Shown one piece after another: positions 33,246-42,755 of a stretch of DNA of 64,000 nt. The notes under the pieces are model-generated. The model saw only the letters and a program-made list of their open reading frames with translations. It was not told where the DNA came from and made no database searches. The position numbers were made by a program, and so were the translations under genes. The stretch spans positions 62,001 to 126,000 of the forward strand of contig CAVOUI010000012.1 of assembly GCA_963699525.1 (NCBI GenBank), written 5' to 3'. Origin of the DNA: SG8-41 sp963699525. GTDB lineage: Bacteria > Pseudomonadota > Gammaproteobacteria > Burkholderiales > SG8-41. Numbering within the stretch: the stretch's first letter is position 1; each line of letters opens with the position of its first letter.

Positions 33246-33343
33246 GTCCGCACCCGCCATAGGGAAGTACCCGCCTTGTAGGACGGGGATATTACCGGAA
33301 CGGGCGCAGGTGACGAACCCGCGGATTCTGAAGGCGGAGTGAT

Positions 33344-34048
33344 TTACTTCGTCGTGCTGCGGCGTCCGGGCACCGGGAGCTTGCGCGGCTGCGCCGGCTT
33401 GAGGGGCCCCCAGACGCGGCTGTAGTAGGTGTCGGCGAGCTGCAGCGCGGCCACCGGGTTGTGGCCGAGCACGCGGTCCTTCGCGACCAGCACCGTCGTC
33501 AGCCCTTTCGCGTGCCGGAAGAACAGGCTGTCGTGGCCGATGCACAATCCCAGTACGACATTGAGTTCGCACCCGTGCTGGTTGAGCAGCTCGGCCTGGC
33601 ACACCGGGTTGCACAGCGCCTCGAATTGCCCGGGACGGACCTTTTCATGATCCGCAATGCCGAGATCCTCCTTCGGGATGCTGCCGGTCTTGCAGGCGGC
33701 CGACACCACCTCGAAGCCGTGGCTTTCCAGGATGCCGCTCAGCACGTAGGCGTGGTCGACGAAGCTGATGCAGTTGGCGATGCCGATCCTGCGGTAGCCC
33801 ATGCGCTTCGCGAACTGGACGATTTCCTCGACCCGGGTCCACTTGCAGTAGCCCTCGGATTCCACGAGCGCGGATTCCCGCGAGATCTTGCGGATTTCCG
33901 GGTCGTCGTAGAGCGCAGCCGCGGCGGATTGGGTTTCGGGGTCGACCTTGGTCGGGCAGAACCCGGGTCCGCGCTCGGCATCCTCTCCCTGGCGGCAGGC
34001 CCGGACGGTCGGGGGACAGTACGCGCAAGCGGGGTCTTCGTATTTCAT
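33344..34048 (-). CDS. DUF1847 domain-containing protein
   Basis: A 234-residue Cys-rich protein of the DUF1847 family. The N-terminus MKYEDPACAYCPPTVRAC has a Cys cluster, and further Cys lie in GFCP, GYCKW, NCISF, ACKTG, CNPVCQAEL and LGLCIGHD. This suggests metal or iron-sulfur binding. Function unknown. GAGGAGCC precedes the ATG at 34046-34048. Isolated on the minus strand. Confidence 0.87.
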   Translation of the reverse strand: MKYEDPACAYCPPTVRACRQGEDAERGPGFCPTKVDPETQSAAAALYDDPEIRKISRESALVESEGYCKWTRVEEIVQFAKRMGYRRIGIANCISFVDHAYVLSGILESHGFEVVSAACKTGSIPKEDLGIADHEKVRPGQFEALCNPVCQAELLNQHGCELNVVLGLCIGHDSLFFRHAKGLTTVLVAKDRVLGHNPVAALQLADTYYSRVWGPLKPAQPRKLPVPGRRSTTK

Positions 34049-34129
34049 GGTGGCTCCTCGCACTGCTGGTGCTGGGGCGAGAAACCACTATAAAGGCAAC
34101 CCGGCGGCCGACGTTTGTCCTGGATCAAG

Positions 34130-35364
34130 TCATTTGACCTCGACCATCCCCACGAAGTTGACCGTGCTGTTGACCATTACGGGGTTACCGTCGGGGGTGA
34201 CGTCCATCTTGCGCACGATGTAGCCGCCGGAGGGGATCAGCCACGACTGGAACTGCTCGGACTTCGGGTCGAAGCGCACGATCGTGTTCGGTTTGGCGCC
34301 GGATTCGTTGTACCAGACCGCGCCCTTCGTGAAGACGATGCCGTAGGGCGCGGACCGCGGCCCGCTCGGTGACGGCCATTCGCTTCACTGCGCCGGTCGC
34401 GGGATCGAGCCGGCCGAGGTAGCCGCGCGCGAAGTCCGCGTACCAGACGATGTCGTCGCCGTCGATGGCGATGCGCCGCGGGCGCGCCTTCGCGTCCGGC
34501 AGCGCGTACTCGCGCACCGCGAGCGTCGAGGGATCGATGGCCGCGATCTTGTTCGTGCCGAACAGCGCCACGAACGGAATGCCCTTCGAATTGACGATAA
34601 TGCCGTAGGGGCGGGAGCGCGGCGTCGGCGACGGGATGAGCTTGATCTCGCCATTGCGCGGGTCGAGCCGCGCCATCAGGTTCGACTGCTGCAGCGTGAA
34701 CCACAGGATGCCGCTCCGATCGAAATGCAGCGAATGTGGATCCTTCGCGCTCGGATCGGGCATGGGGTACTCGGTGACCTCGCCGGTCTTCGGATCGAGC
34801 TTGCCGATGACCGAGCTGTGATTGCCCGTGAACCAGATGTTGCCGTCCCGATCCTCGACCAGGCCGTGCGGCGCGGTCTGCGGCTTGACCGGGTATTCGC
34901 GGATCTGCCCGGTCTTCGGGTCCAGGTGCCCGAGCTTATTGGAGAGCTGCCCGGTGTACCAGATGGAGCCGTCGCGCGCGGCGAGGGGGTCGTGCGGGCG
35001 TGAGCCGGGCGTCGGCACCTGCCATTCGCGGATGTTGACCTGCACCGGGCCGGGGATGATTTTCGCCACCGGCATCGGCCGCTCGGGGAAGTTCTTCGAC
35101 AGGTAGTCGATCATCGGTATGACTTGGTCCGCCGGGAATTGGCACACCGAAGTTCATCATCATTCGAACGGTGGTGTGCCAGTACGCCTGCGGGTAGCCG
35201 GACGCGGCGACGCGGGCGAGACCGTGACAGCCGCTGCAGTAGGTCTCGACGGTCTCCTTGCCCGGGCCTTCAGGCAGCTTCACCGGTTTTTGCTGGCCGT
35301 GCGCGGGCAAAACCGGCCAAAGCAGAATCGCGGTCAATACGGGAAGAAGCGTCTTGGCAGGCAT
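34130..35364 (-). CDS. Cytochrome c / virginiamycin B lyase-like propeller fusion (two frameshifts)
   Basis: One gene of about 410 residues. After a signal peptide (MPAKTLLPVLTAILLWP, cleaved near AHGQ) comes a c-type haem site CSGCH, then a Vgb-like seven-bladed propeller (GSIWYTGQLSNKLGHLDP, GNIWFTGNHSSVIGKLDP, GILWFTLQQSNLMARLDP). The frame shifts near 35148 (MMNFGV to QFPADQVIPM) and near 34362 (to RSAPYGIVFTKG), each repaired by removing one base. A periplasmic haem-linked lyase or dehydrogenase is likely; substrate unknown. GGAGGT precedes the ATG at 35362-35364. Confidence 0.85.
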
Positions 35365-35438
35365 AGAAACCTCCATTTCGGCGCGAGTATAGCCGCAATG
35401 CGCTGCTGATGATGCGCCGCCGCGGGGCTCGCCGCTGC

Positions 35439-36287
35439 CTACGCCGCCCGGAGCTCGCCCGGCGCGGCGCCACTCAGCAGCCGCACTTCGCGCCGCGGCG
35501 GGGGGATGACGATGCCGCGCGCGCGGAACGTCTCGACGATGGATTTGCTGATCTCGCCGCCGACCGCGCCGTAGTCGGAGATGCTCGCCCACGGGTAGAC
35601 GCCGACATTCACGGATGAGTCGGCCAGGAGGGCCACCTGCGTCACGGGCGCGGGGTCCTTCAGCACCCGGGAATTCGCCTTCAGCACCTCGCGGATCGCC
35701 GCAAGAACCCCATTGAGATCGGTGTCGTAGGCCACGCGGACCTCGACCTGCGCCTGCCGGATCTGCCCGTAGTTGTGCAGGATCTCGCCCACGACCTTGC
35801 GGTTGGGAATGACCACCCGCGAGCGGTCCGGGTGCGTCAACGTCGTGCTGGCGAGGCTGATTTCCGCAACCTGGCCTTCCTCCTTGACGATGGAAATGTA
35901 CTCGCCGACGCGGAACGGCCGGGTCAGGATGATGGTCAGGCCGGCGACCAGGTTGGAGAGCACGCCTTGCATGGCGAGGGCGACGCCCGCGCCCGCCACG
36001 CCCAGGCCCGCGATGAGCGGGAGCAGTTCCACTCCCAGGTTCTGCAGCGCCATGATCGCGAACACGAGCAGCACCAGCACCCGCACGATGTTCAGCATGA
36101 GCTGACGCACCGGCGGCTCGAACTCGAACGGCCGCATCGCGCGCCCGGTCACCCCGGCTATCCAGCGCGCGACGTAGAAGCCGGCCACCATGATGATGAT
36201 CGCGACCAGCAGTTTCGGGCCGAACCTCATTCCGAGGTCGATGGCCATGCTCTTCACCTGATCCAGTGCTGCGAGATTGGGGTCCAT
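35439..36287 (-). CDS. Small-conductance mechanosensitive channel (MscS family)
   Basis: A 282-residue inner-membrane channel that opens under osmotic downshock. Three membrane helices (about residues 20-45, 62-85, 90-120) end in the Gly/Ala-rich pore helix LGVAGAGVALAMQGVLSN. The beta domain (FRVGEYISIV, TTLTHPDRSRVVIPN) and the mixed C-terminal domain follow. I chose the ATG at 36285-36287, which gives the short N-terminus typical of MscS. Confidence 0.92.
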   Translation of the reverse strand: MDPNLAALDQVKSMAIDLGMRFGPKLLVAIIIMVAGFYVARWIAGVTGRAMRPFEFEPPVRQLMLNIVRVLVLLVFAIMALQNLGVELLPLIAGLGVAGAGVALAMQGVLSNLVAGLTIILTRPFRVGEYISIVKEEGQVAEISLASTTLTHPDRSRVVIPNRKVVGEILHNYGQIRQAQVEVRVAYDTDLNGVLAAIREVLKANSRVLKDPAPVTQVALLADSSVNVGVYPWASISDYGAVGGEISKSIVETFRARGIVIPPPRREVRLLSGAAPGELRAA

Positions 36288-36724
36288 GGGAGATCCTTTC
36301 CGGTTAGGTCCAACGGCGTGCATTCTATCCGCACCGCCGGGGCGCGCTGCGGCCCGCCCATGGAACGCTTGAGCCAGATCAAGACCGGATCCACGGGACG
36401 TGGGCGCTCGAGGCGGTGTCGAGCGCGTCGCCGGCCAGCGCGCCAATGGAACCTGGGACACGGTGAAATGGCTGGTCGAGAAGACCCACGCGCACGTTCA
36501 CGGTGAAATACTGGTTGCGGACAGCGCGGAAGCGCGCAAACTTCTGCGCAGCCTCGGGTCCGCGCCGGTGCGTGTCAGGGGCGACCGGTTCCGGGCTGCG
36601 CCGCGCGTCAACATTCCCGAAAGCGAGAAGCCGACGCCGAGGCAGCGACGCGCGTGGCGGCGCAGGCGGAGGGAATGAAACGCGCGTTGCCCGTGCAGAC
36701 CCGGAACGAAAACCAGGCGAGGAC
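36288..36724. other. Intergenic region with one doubtful small frame
   Basis: Most of this 437-bp stretch is covered by a plus-strand frame (36400-36678, 92 residues). Its middle part, GTWDTVKWLVEKTHAHVHG and SAEARKLLRSLGSAPVRV, looks protein-like, but it lacks a ribosome site and recognisable homology. I treat it as a possible hypothetical protein or gene remnant. The MscS promoter probably lies at the left end. Confidence 0.3.
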
Positions 36725-37081
36725 TCAGTGCTTGGGCTTGATACAGCCGGCGAATGATTGGACCGCAATCCTCCCATCGCGCACGACGAACGTGTCCGTG
36801 ACGAGTTCGTACACGTTGTCGGCGGTCTCTGCCGACCACAGGATGTATCCATGGTCGCCCTCGACCGACAGGTGTTTCAGGTTGAACGCTGCACCCGGCT
36901 TTCCAAATTCCGCGAGCATCGCCTGGAACAACGGTCGGATTGCGCCGACGCCCCTCAAGGGACCCTCCGGCGTGAACAGTACGGCGTCCGGCGCATAATC
37001 AGACAGGATGCCTCCGAGGTCACGCGCGCCAAAGCATTTCAGGTGGTTGTCGATCACGTCCCGGGTTGAGCGCTTTGTCAT
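36725..37081 (-). CDS. Nuclear transport factor 2 family protein (SnoaL-like)
   Basis: A 118-residue cone-shaped alpha+beta protein of the NTF2/SnoaL-like superfamily. Its N-terminus TRDVIDNHLKCFGARDLGGI, the DYAPDAVLFTPEGP block and the end (VVRDGRIAVQSFAG) follow the family pattern. Members include isomerases and dehydratases as well as non-enzymatic binders; function unknown. It lies 8 bp downstream of the methyltransferase gene and is probably co-transcribed. Confidence 0.85.
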   Translation of the reverse strand: MTKRSTRDVIDNHLKCFGARDLGGILSDYAPDAVLFTPEGPLRGVGAIRPLFQAMLAEFGKPGAAFNLKHLSVEGDHGYILWSAETADNVYELVTDTFVVRDGRIAVQSFAGCIKPKH

Positions 37082-37089
37082 GACGAGCC

Positions 37090-37959
37090 TCAACGCTTGG
37101 TAATGACGACTTCCAGATACTCGCCCGGAACGACCAGCGACGCGGATCCCGCCGTGTTGAGCCGGTTGAGCAGCGCCGCAATGTCCTGAGCGAGCGCCGC
37201 TTGCCGTGCGGGGTCGAGCGCCGCGAACGCCTTGTGCGTCGGCCCGTAGTAGTCGCGGAAGATCTGCAGCCAGTGCGCCACCGAGTGATAGCGGAAGTTG
37301 AAGTTCCTGCGCTCGGCGCGGATGTCCGTGGCCTGGGCGCCGAACAGGTCGGCGATGTGCGCCTCGGTGCCCCACAGCGCGGGCGATTTCAGGCCCTCGG
37401 GCGCCGGCAGGTAGGCGCCAATGACCTTGAACAACTGCCCGATGAAGCCTTCCGGGGTCCAGTTGGCGAGCCCGATGCGGCCGCCGGCGCGCACCACGCG
37501 CAGCATCTCGCGCGCGGGCCGCGTGTGGTCGGGAGTGAACATCGCGCCGAACGTGGAGAGCACCACGTCGTAGGTTCCGTCAGCGAATGGCAGGTCTTCC
37601 GCGTCCGCCACCTGGAATTGGACGTCCAGTCCCTCGGCCTTCGCCCGCGCTGCCCCTTTGTCGAGCAGGTGCGGCACGTAATCGGTGGAGGTCACCCGCG
37701 CGAAGCGGCGGGCGGCCGCCAGGGTGGCGTTGCCGTTGCCGGCTGCGACGTCCAGCACGCGCTCGCCGGCGCGCACGTCGGCCGCCTCCGCCAGCGACTC
37801 GCCGACGATCTGCAGCGTCGTGCCGATGACCGCGAAGTCGCCGCTCGCCCAGGTGGCCTGCTGGCGTTGCTTGATCGCGTTGAAATCAACCCCGGGTTTC
37901 ATGACAGTCGGCGCCTTCGCCGGGGCGGCTGGTGCGCGAACTTCCAGTTCAAGACTCAT
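37090..37959 (-). CDS. Class I SAM-dependent methyltransferase
   Basis: A 289-residue methyltransferase. Motif I is VLDVAAGNGNATLAAAR near residue 74, the acidic loop after beta-2 is in TSTDYVP, and motif IV is in YDVVLSTFGAMF. The substrate is unknown; relatives act on phenolic or quinone-like compounds. The gene is preceded by a 78-bp element (38048-38125) that is also found before the FAD oxidase gene, which places it in the predicted AraC regulon. Confidence 0.9.
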   Translation of the reverse strand: MSLELEVRAPAAPAKAPTVMKPGVDFNAIKQRQQATWASGDFAVIGTTLQIVGESLAEAADVRAGERVLDVAAGNGNATLAAARRFARVTSTDYVPHLLDKGAARAKAEGLDVQFQVADAEDLPFADGTYDVVLSTFGAMFTPDHTRPAREMLRVVRAGGRIGLANWTPEGFIGQLFKVIGAYLPAPEGLKSPALWGTEAHIADLFGAQATDIRAERRNFNFRYHSVAHWLQIFRDYYGPTHKAFAALDPARQAALAQDIAALLNRLNTAGSASLVVPGEYLEVVITKR

Positions 37960-38047
37960 GTGCGTGCTCCTGGTTATGGTTGCCCGGGGCTTCCGGCCCC
38001 GGAACGGTGGATCCGCAAACGCGGTTTCCATGCGCTCGTTTCGTGAG

Positions 38048-38125
38048 CGGCAGTATCGCGGGAGACGGCCGGCGGGTGTTGATCGTGCGTCCGGCATTTT
38101 TGCGCGGGACTCCGGACTTCCGGAT
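38048..38125 (-). promoter_or_regulatory. Duplicated 78-bp upstream element, copy 1 (predicted AraC-type operator)
   Basis: This copy matches 40633-40710 at 64 of 78 positions without gaps, and at 44 of 48 in the half distal to the gene. Both copies have the same orientation and end about 90 bp before a minus-strand start codon. The shared core contains TTGATCG, GCGTCCGGC, TTTTTGCGCG and CCGGACTTCCGGAT. Confidence 0.6.
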
Positions 38126-38148
38126 CGCGCGGCCGGATCGCAGGAGGG

Positions 38149-38718
38149 CTACAGATTCCAGCGGTACGGGTAGTCCATCTGGGTCGCAATTCGGTCACGC
38201 GCATCCGAACCCGCCAGTCTCTGCACCAGGTGCAGGCCCATATCGATGGCAGATGAAACGCCGCGTGCGGTAACGATGTCCCCTTCGTCGACTACCCGTT
38301 CGCGCACGACCACGCGACAATAGGGCTCGAGCTCCTCATAGGCGCTGGGATGTGTTGTCGCACGCCGGCCTTGAAGAAACCCTGCGGCTCCCAGCAGCAG
38401 AGCGCCGGTGCAGACCGAAACCTTCAGTGGCACTGACCGGGCCGCTTTGAGCCAGTCGATGAACGCACGGTCATGCTGCAGGTCCCGGGTGCCGAAGCCG
38501 CCGGGCACAAAAAGCATGTCGTAGGAATCGAGGCGCTCGTTTACCGCGTCCGCTTCGATACGCAGGCCCCGATCATCGACGACGCGCCGCGTCGGTGCGC
38601 AGATGCGCCATTCGAAATCGTCGATGATCTTCATGGATTTCAGGCGCGTCATGGGGTCGTAGAATCCGATGAAATCCAGAGACGTCATGCGGTCGAATAC
38701 GACGAAAGCGGCTTTCAT
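38149..38718 (-). CDS. DJ-1/PfpI family protein
   Basis: A 189-residue class I glutamine amidotransferase-like protein. The nucleophile-elbow Cys is in SVCTGALLLGAAG near residue 107 and the early acidic position is in the MTSLDFIGFYDP region. Family members act as isocyanide hydratases, chaperones or glyoxalases. No DNA-binding domain follows. It lies upstream of copy 1 of the duplicated element, so it is probably a separate transcript. Confidence 0.88.
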   Translation of the reverse strand: MKAAFVVFDRMTSLDFIGFYDPMTRLKSMKIIDDFEWRICAPTRRVVDDRGLRIEADAVNERLDSYDMLFVPGGFGTRDLQHDRAFIDWLKAARSVPLKVSVCTGALLLGAAGFLQGRRATTHPSAYEELEPYCRVVVRERVVDEGDIVTARGVSSAIDMGLHLVQRLAGSDARDRIATQMDYPYRWNL

Positions 38719-38792
38719 ACATTGGCCCTCTCTACCTGGAGTGCGCCCCAACGTGAGCCGTGTTGGTGGCGTTGTGAGCCGTCACTCGCGCG

Positions 38793-39101
38793 CTACCGTT
38801 TCTCGGGCGGTATGGTTCTGATCGAAGCTGAGAACGCCGCGTGAGCTGCCGGCTCGACCGGTCTATGCCTGACCCGGGTGCTCGCTGGATCCTTGCCGAG
38901 GAAGTTGTCGCCTTTCCAGTTCCTCGACGGCCTGATCGGCCTGGGAACAAAACCACCGCCGCAGTTCGGGCAGACGTTTCCCAGGACATTCTCGACACAC
39001 GTCGCGCAAAACGTGCACTCGTAGCTGCAGATGCGCGCTTCGAGCGAGTCGGGTGGCAGAGCCTTGTTGCAATGCTCGCACGTGGGCCTGAGCTCCAGCA
39101 T
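38793..39101 (-). CDS. DUF1272 domain-containing zinc-ribbon protein
   Basis: A 102-residue protein beginning MLELRPTCEHCNKALPPDS. Four CxxC-type pairs (CEHC, CSYEC, CATC, CPNC) fit a small zinc-binding domain of the DUF1272 family, followed by RPIRPSRNWKGDN and a variable tail. Function unknown. It lies 28 bp downstream of the FAD oxidase gene, on the same strand. Confidence 0.88.
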   Translation of the reverse strand: MLELRPTCEHCNKALPPDSLEARICSYECTFCATCVENVLGNVCPNCGGGFVPRPIRPSRNWKGDNFLGKDPASTRVRHRPVEPAAHAAFSASIRTIPPEKR

Positions 39102-39129
39102 GGTGCGCTCCTCGCCGCGTCACGGTCTC

Positions 39130-40542
39130 TCAGGCCGGGATGATATTCTGGTTCACGCTGAACAGGTTGGCCGGGTCGTAGGTGCGCTTCACCTGGGCGA
39201 GGCGATCGTAGTTCGGACCATAGGCGCTGCGCACGCGCTCACCCTCATCGGCAGTGAGAAAATTGACGTAGACGCCGCCGCTGGCGTACGGCGCCGAGGC
39301 CTTGAAGAAATCGCGCGCCCAGCCGATGCCGCGCTCGTCGTCAGAGGGGTCATCCCAGCGGCCGTGGACGTTCATGACGAAACGGGTGTCGCGGTGGGCG
39401 TACGCCGCGGCGCCGGGCGCCGGCCGGGTGGTGGCGCCGCCGAGGGCAGCCAGGAAGATCTCGCACTGGGCCGACGGCAGCTTCCCGGCGTACTCGATGA
39501 CGGCTTCGAACAGCCTGTCGTCGAGCACCGAGAAATTGTGGGACTTCCAGTAGTTGCGTGCCCCGGCCGTTAGGAGCGGGTCGAAGGCCTGCTGCCAAGC
39601 CGCGTAGGGCTGCACGCCCACGTGCTCGCCGACAACGGTGCCGAACTTGCGCAGCGGTGCGATGAGCGGCTCGCCCTGAACCGGATCTCCCGCGTAAAAA
39701 ACCGCGAGCGCGATGATCTCCTTGCCGTGCATCTTCTCCGGGAGAAACGGCAGGGGAGGGGCCCGGCGCACGACGGCCCACACGGTGAGCTCGTCCGGCG
39801 CCGTCGCCATGAATTCGCGATACCGCCGCAACACCAGCTTCGCCTGAGAAAGCGGGTAGACGATGAGCCCGCTCAGCACATTCGGGCCGACGGCGTGGAG
39901 CCTGAATTCGAAGCGGGTGATGACGCCGAAATTGCCGCCGCCACCCCGGATGGCCCAGAAGAGGTCGGGATGCTCCGTCGCACTGACGCGCACCACCTCG
40001 CCGGCTGCGGTCACGACCTCGGCGGATTCGAGGTTATCGATGGTCATGCCGTACTTGCGGCTGAGCCAGCCGAACCCGCCGCCGAGCGTCAGGCCGGCAA
40101 TGCCGGTGGTGGAGTTGATGCCTACCGGCGTGGCGAGGCCGTGGGCCTGCGTGGCAGCGTCGAGGTCTGCGAGCGTGGCGCCGGCCTCGATGGTGACGCG
40201 GCGCGAGCCCGGGTCGACGTCGGCGGCCTTCATCTGCGACAGGTCGATCACGATACCGTCGTCGCACACGGCATTGCCGGCGATGTTGTGCCCGCCACCG
40301 CGCACGGCGAGCGGGAGTCCATTGTCCCGAGCGAAGTTGACCGCGCGGACGACGTCCGACGTGGAGGCACAGCGGACGATGAGCGCGGGGTGCTTGTCGA
40401 TCATTGCATTCCAAATCTTGCGCGCGGCTTCATAGGCACCGTCGTGCGGAAGAACAACGTGCCCGTTGAGGGCCCGTTTCAACTCTTCAATTCTGGCGGC
40501 GAGTTGCCGCGGCGGCGCGGCCTTGACAGCAGTAATCGACAT
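39130..40542 (-). CDS. FAD-binding oxidoreductase (BBE/PCMH family)
   Basis: A 470-residue flavoprotein. The PCMH FAD domain includes RGGGHNIAGNAVCDDG near residue 85, with the His that usually links covalently to FAD, and GGGFGWLSRKYGM. The C-terminal berberine-bridge block is YDPANLFSVNQNI. It would oxidise an alcohol, sugar or amine with oxygen. It is divergent from the AraC regulator gene at 40721, and its promoter region carries copy 2 of the duplicated element. Confidence 0.92.
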   Translation of the reverse strand: MSITAVKAAPPRQLAARIEELKRALNGHVVLPHDGAYEAARKIWNAMIDKHPALIVRCASTSDVVRAVNFARDNGLPLAVRGGGHNIAGNAVCDDGIVIDLSQMKAADVDPGSRRVTIEAGATLADLDAATQAHGLATPVGINSTTGIAGLTLGGGFGWLSRKYGMTIDNLESAEVVTAAGEVVRVSATEHPDLFWAIRGGGGNFGVITRFEFRLHAVGPNVLSGLIVYPLSQAKLVLRRYREFMATAPDELTVWAVVRRAPPLPFLPEKMHGKEIIALAVFYAGDPVQGEPLIAPLRKFGTVVGEHVGVQPYAAWQQAFDPLLTAGARNYWKSHNFSVLDDRLFEAVIEYAGKLPSAQCEIFLAALGGATTRPAPGAAAYAHRDTRFVMNVHGRWDDPSDDERGIGWARDFFKASAPYASGGVYVNFLTADEGERVRSAYGPNYDRLAQVKRTYDPANLFSVNQNIIPA

Positions 40543-40632
40543 GTTTGTTCCTCTATATGTGGTGGTTGTCCGGAGCCCCGGCCCGAACCGGCGCCATCGC
40601 GAGCGACGTGTCCGCGTGCCTGTTTTCGGGAA

Positions 40633-40710
40633 CGGCAGTATTGCGGAGTCCGGGTGACGCGAGTTGATCGAGCGTCCGGCGTTTTTGCGCGTGACCCCGG
40701 ACTTCCGGAT
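40633..40710 (-). promoter_or_regulatory. Duplicated 78-bp upstream element, copy 2 (predicted AraC-type operator)
   Basis: This is the partner of 38048-38125. It lies in the divergent promoter region between the FAD oxidase (start 40542) and the AraC-family regulator (start 40721), so the regulator could control both its own gene and the oxidase. On the minus strand, AATACT near the gene-proximal end could serve as a -10. Confidence 0.6.
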
Positions 40711-40720
40711 AATTCGCGGT

Positions 40721-41707
40721 ATGGACGCCCTTTCCGATGCACTCCGAGTGCTGCGGCTGACCGGCGCGGTGTTCCTCGACGCGGAATTCACCGCGCCCTG
40801 GTGCGTCGTCTCCCAGTCCGGCCATTCGACTTCGCCGGTCTTGTCCGGCGGGGCCAACATCGTGTTCTTTCACGTGCTCACCGAGGGGCGCTGCAAGGCG
40901 CGGCTCGTGACCGGCGGGGAGACGCTGGAATTCGCGGCGGGTGACCTGGTCATGCTGCCGCGCGACGACACGCATCTTCTCGGCAGCGATCTGCACCTGG
41001 CGCCGACGCTGGCCGATACCCTGGTGCAACCTGCGGCGGACGGCGAGTTGATGCGCATCGAGCACGGCGGCGGCGGCGAGAGGACCCGCTTCGTCTGCGG
41101 TTTTCTCCGCTGCGACCAGCGCCTGTGCGGGCCGATGCTGGAGACGCTGCCGCGGCTCCTGCGCGTGCCGCTGGGCGACGGCCCCGCCACCGCCTGGCTG
41201 ACGAGCTTGCTCCACGCGGGAACACGGGAAACCTCCGCACCCCGGCCCGGCGGGGAGACCGTGCTCGCGAAGCTCTCGGAGCTGCTCTTCGTCGAGGCGT
41301 TGCGCCGCTACATCGAGTTACTGCCTGATCAGCAGACCGGATGGCTCGCCGGCTTGCGCGACCGTTTCGTGGGCCGCGCGCTCGCGCTGATGCACGAGCG
41401 CCCCGAGCGCGACTGGACGGTGGAGGAGCTTGCCGCGGCCGTCGGCCTGTCGCGCTCAGCGCTCGCTCAGCGGTTCACCGATTTCATCGGGCAGCCGCCG
41501 ATGCAGTACTTGACGCGCTGGCGGCTCACCATCGCCGCGCAGAGGCTGCGCAGCGAGAAGGCGAGCCTCGCGCGCATCGCGGAGGACAGCGGCTACGATT
41601 CGGAAGCGGCGTTCAACCGCGCCTTCAAACGCGCGCTCGGCACCACGCCGGCGGCGTGGCGCAGGGGCGGCCGCGCGGGACACGCGTCACGCGTCGCCCA
41701 TCACTAA
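40721..41707 (+). CDS. AraC family transcriptional regulator with cupin N-terminus
   Basis: A 328-residue regulator. The N-terminal cupin-type ligand domain covers about residues 15-180 (WCVVSQSG, FHVLTEGRCKARL, AAGDLVMLPRDDTHLL). The C-terminal double HTH covers about residues 225-320, with SRSALAQRFTDFIGQPP and the second-helix signature DSGYDSEAAFNRAFKRALG. It probably controls the adjacent FAD oxidase and the methyltransferase, which share an upstream element. Confidence 0.92.
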   Translation: MDALSDALRVLRLTGAVFLDAEFTAPWCVVSQSGHSTSPVLSGGANIVFFHVLTEGRCKARLVTGGETLEFAAGDLVMLPRDDTHLLGSDLHLAPTLADTLVQPAADGELMRIEHGGGGERTRFVCGFLRCDQRLCGPMLETLPRLLRVPLGDGPATAWLTSLLHAGTRETSAPRPGGETVLAKLSELLFVEALRRYIELLPDQQTGWLAGLRDRFVGRALALMHERPERDWTVEELAAAVGLSRSALAQRFTDFIGQPPMQYLTRWRLTIAAQRLRSEKASLARIAEDSGYDSEAAFNRAFKRALGTTPAAWRRGGRAGHASRVAHH

Positions 41708-41710
41708 TCG

Positions 41711-42614
41711 CTACTTTCGTAACCGATACCACGGATGCGGCTGCCCCGGCAGCTTGACTCGCAGGGTGTAGACCGAGGTATACGCGCAGCAGAAGAGCGT
41801 CCGCAGGTCCGGGCCGCCGAACGCAAAGTTCACCGCCTGCTCGGGGAAGCGGATGATCCCGATGCGCTTTCCGCCGGGGGTGAAGACCCAGATGCCGCCC
41901 GGCCCGGTGCAGTAGACGCGCCCCTGCGAGTCGACCTTCAGCCCGTCGGGGATGCCGCGCTCCGTGCCCTCGTTCATGTCGGCGAAGATGCGCCGGCCCG
42001 TCATGGTTGCCCGCGGCGTCGAGCTCGATTGCGTGGATGTATTTCGAGGAGCGGGTATTGGCGACGTAGAGCGTGCGCTCGTCCGGCGAGAACGCGAGGC
42101 CGTTCGGATACTCGCAGTGCGCCGCGACACTCACGGCGCCATCGGGCGCGACGCGATAGACGCAGGCGCCGTCCCAGAGATTGTCGATGCCGGCCGGGCC
42201 GGGTATTTCCCGCTCGGCGTAGGGCACGCGCTTGTCCGGGTCGGTGAAATAGAGGCTGCCGTCGGAGCGGCACACCACGTCGTTCGGGCGGTTGAAGCGC
42301 CCGCCCTGGTAGCGATCGGCCACGATGACGACCTTGCCGTCGGGTCCGGTGCGCGTGACCTTGCGGCCGTCGCCCTCGCACACGATGAGGTTGCCCTTCA
42401 GGTCGAACGTGGTGCCGTTGCCCCCCTCCGTTTTGCGGACGAGGTCGGGTGCTTGCCCGGGGCGGATCCGGTGCAGGTGATTGCGCCGGAGATCCACGAA
42501 GTACCAGTAGCCGTCCGGGTGCCACAGCGGCCCTTCCGTGAAAATGAACCCCGTCGCGAGGCGCTCGGCTTCGACGGTCTCCAGGACATCGGGAAGATAG
42601 TTCGCGGCAGACAT
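41711..42614 (-). CDS. SMP-30/gluconolactonase/LRE family protein (one frameshift)
   Basis: About 300 residues of a six-bladed propeller lactonase. Metal-site blocks are FTEGPLWHPDG near residue 24, RFNRPNDVVCRSDGSLYFTDP and YPNGLAFSPDE. The frame breaks near 42003 (IELDAAGN) and resumes MTGRRIFADMNEG; removing one C restores it. The end is convergent with the AraC gene (gap 3 bp). Members hydrolyse sugar or aromatic lactones. Confidence 0.88.
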
Positions 42615-42755
42615 GCGGATTCCTTTCTCGGGAGAGGGGAGTTTATCGGTTCGCCCGATTTCTCGCTGGCCCCGTCCGGCGGATCGAGGTAGATTCTGGG
42701 GCCGTGAAGCGCGTGGCCGCTGGAAACACTTGATCGGTCACCGCGGGCGGACCGG

